In this document: one piece after another, positions 1 to 10,524 of the stretch
How the letters are laid out: every line of letters starts with the position of its first letter
Position numbering within the stretch: position 1 is the stretch's first letter
The notes under the pieces: model-generated
What the model was told of the DNA's origin: nothing
Seen by the model: the letters and a program-made list of their open reading frames with translations, nothing else
Database searches by the model: none
Assembly: GCA_030267565.1 (NCBI GenBank)
Contig: BRXU01000011.1
Coordinates: forward strand, 3,028,501-3,092,500
Source of the DNA: Pleodorina starrii
Lineage: Eukaryota; Chlorophyta; Chlorophyceae; Chlamydomonadales; Volvocaceae
Direction of reading: 5' to 3'
Length of the DNA stretch: 64,000 nucleotides
Position numbers and translations under genes: made by a program

Positions 1-2
1 CC

Positions 3-2683
3 GGTACGTACCTGTCCGTCCAGAATATCATTGATTGTGGCAACGCGGGCAGCTGCAACGGCGGGGACGACCGGATGGTTTACGTGTATGCCTCCAAGCA
101 CGGTGAGAGGCTGCGGCCCTGGGGGTGTGTGTGTGGTGCTTGTGGCTTCCGTACGTGGTCTGGCCTGGGTTGTTCCCAATGGGCGTTCACAGAGCGAAAT
201 CGACACCAGAGACTGCTTCCTCTCTTGCGGGACTGCTTTCCTGAGGCATGTGGAACTTGTCTTTTGGTCGCAGGTATTCCTCCGGACACGTGCAACCTGT
301 ACGTCGCCCACAACCAGCAGGTGCGGGGCTGTGGATGGGGCCGTGCGGAAGGAGAGGGGCGGCGCGAACTGAGTGAACCCACCCAAAATCCACACGGCCA
401 GAAGGGCACACAACCGCTCAGTTCAGTGCAGTGCGCACCGCCCAAGAGCACAGTCCGATGCCCGACTTGGCCGCTTAGCGACCTGGGATAGTGGCCAGCC
501 TCATGGGCCTTGTTCCCGGGTCTGGGTTTCGCAGCCCAACGCATGTGTTGATGTGTAGGTGCGTGTGTGCACGTCTTGTTGCAGCAAGCAAGTGCTGCTG
601 CTGCTGCTCGTTCCTTTCGGCTGCGCCCTGTGCTAGTGGCGACTTGGCCCTCCCCTGTCGTGCCTCGTCGTCCCTCTCTGTTGTGCAGTGCCACGACAAG
701 GAGCAGTGCTACACGTGCTGGCCGGAGGATGGCTGCAAGCCCGTGTACGAGTACAACCGCCTAACGGTCTCGGAGTACGGCAGGCTCAGGGTGCGTTTTA
801 TCGGTTTTGCTTCTTCAGGGAGGATCGGGAAGGAGCCGGGGTGCTTCGTATCTGGCAGCGGGCCTGAACATGCGCCCCCATGCCGAAGTGTATGCCGAGT
901 CGTATCACGGTGCAACTTTACTTGGGGTCAGGGTTTGTGCCGTGTGCGGCGACACCGCCTCTAGGAGCGAGGATGGCTGCTGTTGTTCGGTGATGAGTTG
1001 TGAAATGCATTCAAGCGTACTTGTGAAATGCATCAAGCGTTAATGATGGCTTTGTATATCCGGTACGCTACTGTGGAGGCATCCAAGTGCACTACAAATT
1101 GTGTTGACGGTATCGTGTCGGCCCCTGTCCCTCTCCGGATGATGGCCCTCACGCGCTGCTGGCTGGCTGCAGGGCGCGGATGAGATCAAGGCAGAGATCT
1201 TTCAGCGCGGCCCCGTCAGCTGTGGCATTGATGCGACGGACAACATGGACGGCTACACGGGTGAGGGGGTGGGAAGGCTGAGCGGTCTGCGGCGCGGCAC
1301 GGCGCGCGGGCGCAAGCCCCGAGTCGTGTCCCGCAATCTTAAGGGACAACCTCTGGGCAGTGTTGCGCTTGGCTGCCCTGGCTGTGCAGGCGGCCTAGAC
1401 CTAGACACGTGCATGCGCAGGTTGCTGGCATTGAAGACGTGTGCGTCGCCCGACATGGATGCATGATGACAAGGACGGATAGCGGGATAGGGGGGCCTTC
1501 TCGATATCAGGAGGAGGGCGCACCCATTAGGAGGGCTGCCGAATAGTCGTGTCACTGCGCTGCAGTGCGCTACAGCCGCCCAACGAGATGAGACGATTTC
1601 CCCTCGCCGTGCGCTCACTGGCGGGAATGCCCAAGCCATTTACGCAAGCCGGTGCCGATCCCGAACCAGTCGACATGAGCTGACCGCATGCCGCGGGTGC
1701 AGGTGGGCTGTATGCTGAGTACAATGAGAAGCCGGGCATCAACCACGTGGTCAGCGTGGTCGGCTGGGGAGTGGAGGACGGCGTCGAGTACTGGATCATC
1801 CGAAACAGGTAAGAGTGGGGGAAGGAGAGGAGAAAGCGGAAGGGAGGGGTCATCTTTCCATATGCAGAGCCCGTTGTGGGAGCGGGGGCATGACGGGACG
1901 TGTGTTGGAAATTGGTAGGGCAGCTGCTTGTAGGGAGCGTGTGACCCACGGGTCGGTTCTCGGCGGAGAGGTGGCTGCGGGAGGTCAATGCAGTGCGGCA
2001 AGAGTGCCACTCTGTGGTAAGGAGCTAAGGACTGCCGCCGCCTTGCCGTGTTGTCTGTTTTGCTGCGGACGCAGTTGGGGCGAGCCGTGGGGTGAGGCTG
2101 GCTTTCTGAGGCTGGTCACCTCGGCTTACAAGAACGGCAGGGGCAACCTTTACAACCTGGGCATCGAGACGGAGTGCTCCTTTGGCGTGCCGGACAGGTG
2201 GGTGCGGAGTCACTGAGCTTGGCTTTTATCCATACGTGGGGATATTTGGGGATTCTGGACTGGAGTACGCGGAGTCTTTGGGAGGGCGGGGAGGGTTCGG
2301 AAGCGGAGCGCGGGGAGTTACTTCGGATATGAAGGGTTAAGAGGGACGCAAGGCCACGTGCGTGAACACGCGTTGACGCGAAGGTGAGCACGTCGCCTGT
2401 GCTGGGCGGTGAGTGGAAGTCATGACTTTCGTATAGTAACACTCGCGCCCTACCTGTGTGGAAGCTGTGTGTCGGGGGGAGGTTATTTGTTACCTGTTTT
2501 CCTTCGTCAGGCGTTGACCCCCTCGCGGGTGGGGTGGCCCCCTGTTTGGTTTCTTTTCGCAGGTGGGTGCCGGCGAAGGAGCTGGGATTTGGTCCCGAGG
2601 ACGACGACACTAATGCCAAGATGGTTAGCGCCAAGACGGCGGGGAACAGGAAGATTCTGCCGGGGATGACGCTTCGCGTCTAG
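3..2683 (+). CDS. CTSZ: Cathepsin Z/X-like papain-family cysteine protease, 3' part
   Basis: Lysosomal/vacuolar cysteine carboxypeptidase of the C1A (papain) family. Exons read as 3-102 (5' end outside the window), 274-320, 689-790, 1173-1260, 1703-1808, 2075-2197 and 2563-2683; all junctions are GT-AG and phases agree. Visible family landmarks are [13 protein letters not shown], a Cys-rich stretch in the third exon ([10 protein letters not shown]), [12 protein letters not shown], the catalytic His in [12 protein letters not shown], and the catalytic Asn in [10 protein letters not shown], whose codon AG|T is split by the fifth intron. The order and spacing match animal cathepsin Z better than cathepsin L or B. 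The catalytic Cys and the propeptide lie upstream, outside the window. The tail after [16 protein letters not shown] is longer than in the animal enzyme and ends in LRV. Confidence 0.92.
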
Positions 2684-3432
2684 GGGCCTGGGGACGGTGA
2701 AGCAGCGCTTTTATGAGCATTGATTGATTCTTGATGTATCATGTACGATGGAAATGCCTCCTACACGCTGTGATTTCGCGCTCGCGAAGTGAAATTACAA
2801 GCGTGCGTCACGAACAGTTGCGACTTGCGAGCGGTCCCCCGAAGACGACAGATGCCGCTGAGTGCGCGTGATGAGCGCAATTTTGATCAGCTTTCTTTTT
2901 TATTGAGGGCGAAATCGTCGGGGAGTTCCGAGCGGTCCGTGTGTGAGCATGTTTCCCATGACGCTGTATCTTCCAGTCCACACTGCTGTTTTTTTTTACC
3001 TCCGCGACACTCTTCGCCTCCAAGCATCGGTGTGTGAATGCAAGGCGCGAGCCGTTGGAGCTGTATGCATACTTAAATGTTGTACCATTTGTAACGCAAT
3101 GCCTTAACAAGAACGCAAAAACCGGAGATGACTGTACGGAGCTACAGTTGCCCTCTGTTCTCCATGGGCATCAGGTCCCGCAGTACTTCGAATTATTTAT
3201 AGCTTGTGGACTGCATATAAAATGTCAAGCTGCTTTAAATTTACTGGCCAGCAGGCTATGCATACGCGAAGGTGCTAGAAAAAGGAGGTAGCCCTCTCAG
3301 CTTTTGATTATATGCAAATTTAGCTGGACCAAGACCAGCTGCGTTACCACATTCACTTACAGCTCAGTGGGCGAAGCATAGGCGGGAACGGGGTAATCAA
3401 GTACGTAGAGACGGGGTAGACACCGTTGAGGG
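2684..3432. other. Intergenic region, cathepsin 3' UTR and promoter of the CRAL-TRIO gene
   Basis: No coding signal seen. The stretch is clearly more AT-rich than its neighbours. A TATA-like run (ATATAAAAT, about 3215-3223) lies about 210 nt upstream of the next start codon and may be the core promoter of the downstream gene. Confidence 0.4.
3090..3094 (+). terminator. Putative TGTAA polyadenylation signal of the cathepsin gene
   Basis: TGTAA, the usual green-algal poly(A) signal, lies about 400 nt after the cathepsin stop codon and before the next gene. The pentamer is short, so this is positional inference. Confidence 0.4.
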
Positions 3433-6400
3433 ATGGAGGACCAGAGTGTGAATCCGCAATCGCCGATCAAGAGGGAAGACTCAGAGCTGGGATATGCGCC
3501 ACAATATCAGCACGCGGTCGACGACTCAAACGACGATGCTGATTCACCGCTCGCATACAAGCTTAGCTACAACTCGGTCTACCAACACACAGCACCTATT
3601 GATTCTGCTGGCGAAGCGCTGGCGGCCGCTGCGGCAGGCTCTGACGCTGGCTCAAATTTCCTCGATGGTGGTAGCGCGCCTTTGGGCAGTGCCCTCGAGC
3701 ACGCGTCCACGGCAGCGCCTGCAGCGGGGGCAGAGCCGCAATCTCACAAGGAAAACAGCGACGACGACGACGTGTCATTGAACCGCATTGCAGCCTACAC
3801 CCGCAGCGCGTCCATTTCCACGAGGACTGCGGCTGAGGCGGCAGCGGCGGTCGCAGCGCGCACTGCCGCCCTATCTGAGCGCCTGAGCTTCCGACTGAGG
3901 GGCGAGTCAGTGGAGCAGGCCCTCCAGCTCCGGGACCAGAGCGCCTCCCTCGCCACCGGCTTGACGACTGAGCCCGTCGACGCCGGCCACGGCGCGGGGG
4001 CTGCCGCTTTCGCCGACGGCGCTGCTCCATCATCACCTGGCGAAGCCCTGCTGACGGCTGCTGCCGCCGGCGACGGCACCTCCGAAACCAGCTCTCCAGA
4101 GGACGTCCCAAAGCCGGCGCCTGACAGCGGCGACGCGGCGGCGCCCGCGGAGGAGGCGGAGGAGGAGGCGGCACAGGACGCCGTCCAGGTGGCACACCTA
4201 GAGGCGAAGCCGGTCGCCGGCGTGCACCTGCCGCTGCCAGCCGCGGAGGAGGAAGCGCAGCGGGATCAGTTCGAGCCGGCGGCGGCGCAGGCGGACGCGG
4301 AGGCGTCGTCCTTCGGCAGCTTTGCCCACCCCGCGCACGGACCCCATCAGGCCGTTGAGCCAGCGGCGGCTGCGGCGCCGCTGCCGGTCGGAGGCGGCGT
4401 GGGCTGGCCCTACGCGCCTACTGACGGCGCCGATGCCGCCGCCGCCGCCGCCACTCCCCACGCGGACCGGACCGCTGCTCACGCCAACGTCCCGGCGGCG
4501 GCGCTCCCGCAGGCCCCACCCAGCGCCGACGCGCAGTGGCTCCCCCCGCCCCCCGAGAGCGCGGCCCCCTGGCACCCGCAATCCCCCGTCCGGACAGTGC
4601 CGGCGGCGGCGACCTCGGCGGCGGCGGCGGCGGCGTTCGAGGAGGTCTCCCTCCTGGACACCGGCGCCAGCGCGGCGTCAGCGGCGTCGGCGGCGGTGGC
4701 GGCGGGCACCTGGACACCGGCGGCGGCGGCGGCGGCGCGGCACTCCGGCACCGGGTCCGTGATCGGCACCACGGAGCTGCTGCTTGACTCCCCCGAGATC
4801 GTATCCACCCTGGAGCACCCCGTGTTTGAAGATCAGGAGGTATCGGGCCACAGCCACGACCACGTCGCGGGTGCCGTCCTTGCGGCTGAGCCCGCCGTCA
4901 GCGACGGCGCCGCTGCCGCGGCGGCTGCGTCTTCGCAGCTGCTACTGGACGATTACCGCATCGCTGCTGCCGCGGGGCTGGTCAGCCCTGAGCTCGCGTC
5001 GCTGCTGGGTCTGGCGCCGCCGCCGCCGCAGGCGGCGGCGGACGACGGCGCCGCCGCAGGCGGAGGGCTGATGCTTGACGGCTTGGCGGAGGAGGAGGAA
5101 GAGGAGGAGGAGGAAGGGGCCGGGGCTGTCGCGGCGCAGGTGGCGAGTGCCGGGTTCGAGGGCAGCCCGGGCGGTTGGGAGGAGGCGGGGGCCGTGGTTT
5201 CGGGGCCGCCGGCTTACGTGGGTCCGGAAGGGGCAGTGGCGGACCTCATCGGCGGCGAGGCCTTTGTTGCTGCTGCGGGCTTGCCGGCCGTGGCGGCGGC
5301 GGCGCCGCCGCCGGCGGGCGTCCCGCTGGCGGCGGCCCCGGCGGCGACGGCCCTCGCCAGGCGCGCCGTCGACAGGGACCCCTTTGACGCCGCCGACTCT
5401 GACGAGGACGAGGGCGCCGGGCTGGTTTCGGGGCCGCCTGGTCATCAGCCACAGCAGCCGCCGCCGCCGCAGCAGCAGCAGCAACAGGCTGGTGTTTCCC
5501 CAGCCGCCCTGGCAGCGGCACCGCCGGGGCAGCAGTACCCGGTCCAGGACGCCCCCGGGCCGCAGCCGGCGAGTCAGCACCCGGGCGTGGGGGTCGCTCT
5601 GGGGGCGGCGGCGGCGGCCGCAGCAGCAGCAGCGGCGGGTGTGGGGTTGGGCCTGGCGGCTGCTGCGGGCCAGCGGGCGACGGCGGCTGTGGGCGGCCAG
5701 CAGCAGTGGCAGGGCCAGGGCCCGGTGAGTATCTGCTAGCGCCGGAAAGCTTTGTGTGCGTGCGTGTGTGCGAGCGAGCCTGGGCTGGTTTGGGCTGGCG
5801 GAGAGCGCCTGTCCCACAGACCAAGGGTCGAGGGGATCTGGGTGGAGGCCATCAGGGGGATTGCCGACTTGTTTTCTTTTCTTGGGTGGCGATGGGTCTC
5901 GACCTGGTTTGGGCAGCGTTGGTTGCCGGGTGGCCTTCCCTGGAGGGGCTGCGGCCCCGCAGAGCCGGTTGCCCTCCCTGGAGGGGCTGCTGCTGCGGGT
6001 GCCATACCATACCATACGGGGCCATACCTTGCGGTGTCTCCCGAACGCCTTTCTCCCTTCCAGTCGGTCCCTCACGTCTGTCCGTCCTCTACGTTACCAC
6101 CCCGCAGGTGCCCGCAGCCCCACCCGCCGGAAACGCCGGACCCGCTGCCCAGGCCCACCAAAACCAACATCTGCCGCCGCCGCCCCAGCAGCAGCAGCAG
6201 CAGCCTCCTCCCCCTCCCTACGCCGCCGCGGTTCAGGGCCAGGTCCAGGGCCACCCCGTCAGCGCAACATCGCCCCCCGGCCTGCCGCTTCCCACCAGCC
6301 TGCGCCCCAGCGCCTCCCCCGAGAACGCAGCCGGTATGCGACCCGCTGCCACGCCGCCGCACCCAGCGCCGCCACCGCAACCGCAACCACATCCCCAGCA

Positions 6401-9400
6401 GATGCAGCAGATGCAACCCGCCAGGCCGCCAACGCCCGGGTCCCCGGGGCGTCAACCGCCGTCGCCGTCGGCACCGCCGCCGCCGGCCTACGGTTCTCAG
6501 CCCAGCTTCGGCGCGGCTCCCCGTGGCGCCGGCGGGGCGCCTCCCGCAGGCGGCCCGGGGCCGATGCCCCACGGCCCCGGCGGGCCGCTGCCAGGCGGTG
6601 GTCCGGGCGGCGCTGCGGGCGTGGCCGTGGCCGTGGGCATGCCAGCGGCGCCTCAGGGCCGGGGCGGCGGTATGGGTCCGCCGCCGGCGGGCGGTCCCTG
6701 GCCCCCGGGCGGTCCGGGCCCGCGCCCCGGCATGCCCGGCCCCGGTCCGGGACCCGGCCAGGGTTACGGCTCTGGTCAGCCAGCCGGGAGTGGGCCGCCG
6801 GGAGTGGGTCGGGGAATGCGGCCGGCGTTCGGCGGCCCCGGGGCTCCCTCTCCGTTGGGCATGCCCGGACGAGGCGGTGGCGCCCAGCCGGGCGGAATGC
6901 CGGGGGCGGCCTTCAGGTGCGTTGCGGGGCGGAGCTGGGTGCGGCTTCGCCATATCGCGTGTGTATGTGTCGGTGTGTGTGTGTGTCCTCTGGATGGATG
7001 GATGGGTGCTTAGGTCGATCAGCAGGCCGAGGAGGGCGTCTGGGGTGTACCGCCCGCCTGTACGTGTACGTATCTGTGTACGGGAGTACGGCCCTGGCCC
7101 CGTAGGCCCAACGCGTGTGCGCCCTTGCTGCCGTCCGTCACCCGCGCCCTCACCCCTCACCCTCGTCACCCTCGCCCGCAGGCCGCCGTTGCCCGGCGGC
7201 CCGGGACCTCGGCCTCCGCCTCCGCAGCCCCCGCCGCCTCCGAGCCCCTACCCGGGTCTGCTCTACACCGACGGCCGCGACACACTGGGGCGGCCGGTGG
7301 TGGTTCTGAACACGGCCATGTTGCCCGCCAAGGCCAAGAAGAACGATGTACTGCAGTTCGTGTTGCAGCAGCTGCAGCCGGTGGTGCAGAGGGTGAGGGG
7401 TCGGTGCGGGAGGAGGAGGGGGAGGGGGAGGGGGAGGGGCACGGGGGAGGGGGAGGGGGAGGGGGAGGCGGTCGGTGGGGGTGGGGGAGGTGGGCCGGCG
7501 GGGCCCAGTCGCGTGGTGGTCGATCGGCTGGTGATTAATGGACTGGTGGTTGTTGTTAGTGGTGGTTAGTGGTGGTGGTTGGTGGGGCAGCAAGGTGGAG
7601 GGGGCCGGGGGCCGGGTTAGTGCCCCATCAGATCACATCCAATCAGCGGCACCTCTCTGGCGGCTGACTCCCCACCCGCGTCTGCCCACACGTAATTCCC
7701 ACCCGCCACTGCCACCCGCATCTGCCACCCGCCACTGCCCCGCCCGCCACTGCCCCCCCCCCCCGGCCCTGCAGGACTATGTGGTCATCGTGTTGAGTCT
7801 GGCCCTGGGCGTCAAGGCGAGCTCCGTATCATCCACCTGGGCACTGGGGGCGTACCGCTCGCTGGCAAAGCCATGTGGGTAGATAGTACGGCGCCGTACC
7901 CGCCTGCCTCCGTACGTCCGTACTTACGCGCGATCCCGTAACCCCGCTAGCCCTCGCCCTTGCCTGGCTCGCTTCGCGCGTGCCTCGCTGTTCGCCTTCC
8001 CCCGCATCACCCCTCACACCTCACCGCGGGATCGCAGCTCAGCCCCTCCTGATACACACACGATACATACGGTACAGCGACATGGAAGTTCGGTTCGCGT
8101 CGTGTCATGCCAGCGTTGTTTGGTGCTGCTTCTGCGCTTTGATTTGCGGTGCGGTTTGGTTCTTGGCCGTGCGGTGGTGATCGATGCCTCGGGGGACCTC
8201 AGCGTCCTCGCCGCTCAGCGGCTGCCGCTCCCGTTGCGCACATGTCCGCGCGGCGGCGGCGTCGCTCCCTACTACTGCCCTCGACGGCGCCTCCTCGTGT
8301 CGCCATCCTCGCGCCTCACTGTTGTGCTGCTCTGCCCATCACATTGCATTGCACCGCACTGCGCCGCCTCTGCGCCGCCTCTGCGCCGCCTCTGCGCCCG
8401 CAGACCGCAAGAACGTGAAGCACATTGTGTTGGTGCAACCCAGCGCCTGGGCCCGTGCGCTGCTGGCGCTGGCGCAGCCCTTCGTCAGCAAGAAGGCGGC
8501 GCACAAGGTCAAGAAGGTGGGTGCGCCAGGGAGGGGGGAGGCCTGGGTGCATTGGTTGGTTAATTGGTTGTCTGCGTCGCGGGAAAGGCGCCTGCGCGGG
8601 GTGGGACAGCCATGCGCCTGCAGGAGGCAGTCGGCGCCTTGCTTCCGCTTCCGCTCTGCAGCCGCAGCGGGCGTGGGCTTGTGCAGCACAGCACGTATCA
8701 CAGCACAGCACGTACCCCCGCCCCCCTTCCCGGCCCTCGTCAGTTCTTTTCCTCCACCCCCACCCCCATCCCACCCCCATCCCACCCCCACCCCCACCCC
8801 CTCAACCCAGGTGGACAACCTCGCGCTGATTGCGGAGGCCACCGGCGGTGAGGTGAAGCTGGAGAGTCTGGGGGCCCGATTCATCCGGGAGATCCAGTAC
8901 GGCCTGGGGGCGCCACCGCTGGCGGGGCTGGTGCCGCCGCCGCAGCAGCAGCAGCAGCCGGGCGGGGGCCCAGGGCCAGGAGGGCCGCCGCCGCCGCAGC
9001 AGCAGCAGCGGCCGCCCATGCCCATGCCCAGGGGGCCGCCGCCGCCGCGGGGCCCGGGGATGGCCGACGCGGGGCCGGCTGGCGGGCCGCCGCCACCGGC
9101 GTACCCAGGCCCGCCGCCGGGGTACCCCGGGCCACCGGGCTCATACATGCCCCCGCCCTCTGGGCCGCGGCCGATGCAGCCGCCGCCGCCGCCGCCGGGC
9201 AGCGCTGTCGCGACGCCGGTGTACGGACCCGGTGGTCCGGGGCCGGCGACGGCGGGTAGGATCCAGGGGCCGCCGCCGCCGCGGCCGCAGTTTCCTCCGG
9301 GCCCCGCCGCCGGGGGGCCACCGGGAGCGCCTCCGGGCTCCTCGGGGCATCCTGCTGCTGCTTCGGCGCCGGCGGCGGCGGGAGGCGGGGGGTACGCAAA

Positions 9401-9464
9401 CCCGCCGTCGCCGATGGCTCATCGCCAGGGCGGCGCCGCGCAGGGGCCAGGGCACGTGCAGTGA
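3433..9464 (+). CDS. Large Ala/Pro/Gln-rich protein with C-terminal CRAL-TRIO (BCH/Sec14-like) domain
   Basis: Exons 3433-5724, 6108-6916, 7182-7392, 7775-7874, 8404-8516 and 8811-9464; all GT-AG, 1392 aa. Residues 1 to about 1050 are acidic/Ala-rich and then Pro/Gly/Gln-rich low complexity, presumably disordered. From about residue 1056 to 1212 there is a divergent CRAL-TRIO domain of the p50RhoGAP/BNIP2 type: LLYTDGRDTLGRPVVVLNT, then DYVVIVLSLALG, STWALGAYRSLAKPYRKNVK, HIVLVQPSAWARALLALAQPF and a closing GARFI segment. Such domains bind lipids or small-GTPase regulators at membranes; the partner here is unknown. There is no RhoGAP domain. The last 180 residues are Pro/Gln/Gly-rich. The second half of exon 2 and everything downstream is duplicated at 10525-13341. 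The start ATG at 3433 opens the long first exon. Confidence 0.8.
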
Positions 9465-10524
9465 TCAAATGGAAGGAGGGTCCGTCCTTCGTTTGACGGT
9501 GGGGGGACATGCGGCGGTGATTCCCTGGGTGGTGGGAGGGGGTTGCCGAGGGGGTTGGAGTTTGGCGCAGCGCTGTGGTGTGGAAGCTTGAGGGGGCGGA
9601 GGAGGGGGAGGAGGAGGGCGAGGAGGAGGAGGCTGTGTTTAAGTGGTGGGCGCGAGGCGCGGTGGGTTTGGGTTTGGGTTCGCGCAGCACGCAATGTCTG
9701 ACCTTGGCAGTGGCTACCCTAATAATAATTAATTATGTGGTATATCAGCGGGACGCACGCGGGGAGTGCGCCCCGACATTGTTCCCTTCCCCCCGTGATA
9801 GGCCGTGATTCAGCGCCCTGTGCTTGCTAGTGAGGGCCCGTGATCCCCCCCGTGATCCCCCGCCTGTGTATTGCATTGCCCGCATGAGTTGGGAGGGAGT
9901 GAGCACTGCCGGGACGTATCGGTATCCAGAGACGGCGCGCGATCGACCGATTCGAATGCGGGCGGCGTTGAGTTCTGGTGTGGTGGGGCTCGGACGACGA
10001 CTTCGGGAGCAGGGTTTGCAGTGTTTGTTCGGGGCTTTGCAGAGTTTGTTAACGGCTGGGATTGGATGGAGTGCCTCGGAACTCACAGCACTTGGGTTTG
10101 TGTATGACGCAGTGCGGGTGGTGGAGACGGAGCAGGGGGGCGGTCAGAAGGGCGCGGTGGCGGCGCCCCGGACGCGCCGCGGCGGTTGCTGTGTTGTTGT
10201 TACACTTAGGTTGCAGACCCCCCCGGGGGTAGCTCTCGCTGACGCATACCCACCCACCCACCCACCCGCATATCGGGATGTACAACCGCAACAACAACAG
10301 CAACAGCAACAAAATGCAACAAATGCGCACCAGCTTTTGTCTAGGATACACAGCAAAGCGCTCTTGAGATTCTGTACCCGGGAATTTGGAACCAGGGCTG
10401 ATGGTTGGCGACGGCAGCCAACGTTCCGTGTACGACACCCAAGGGCCAAAAATGCCATGGCCGCCACTCGTCCTGACAAACCCTCAGGAAGCCCAACTGC
10501 CAGCGAGAACGAGAAGAACCCGCG
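6617..10524 (+). repeat. Tandem duplication, unit A (3' half of CRAL-TRIO gene plus downstream flank)
   Basis: About 3.9 kb running from inside exon 2 of the CRAL-TRIO gene through its last four exons and about 1 kb of 3' flank. Unit B follows directly. The right end is the string AACCCGCG at 10517-10524, which recurs at 14481-14488 as the right end of unit B. The left end is the GCGGGCGTGG string near 6615-6624. A short GCG overlap at the join is consistent with microhomology-mediated tandem duplication. Confidence 0.85.
9465..10524. other. 3' flank of CRAL-TRIO gene, first copy
   Basis: Non-coding by inspection. It contains the 3' UTR, an AT-rich run near 9719-9740, and a region that now sits directly upstream of the second exon set and so could serve as its promoter. 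The long open frame here does not continue in the frame of the duplicated exon. Confidence 0.45.

Noticed and set aside
4942..6075. 377-codon minus-strand frame antisense to the CRAL-TRIO protein N-terminus
   Set aside because: Arg/Pro-rich antisense of Ala/Gly-rich codons; a composition shadow.
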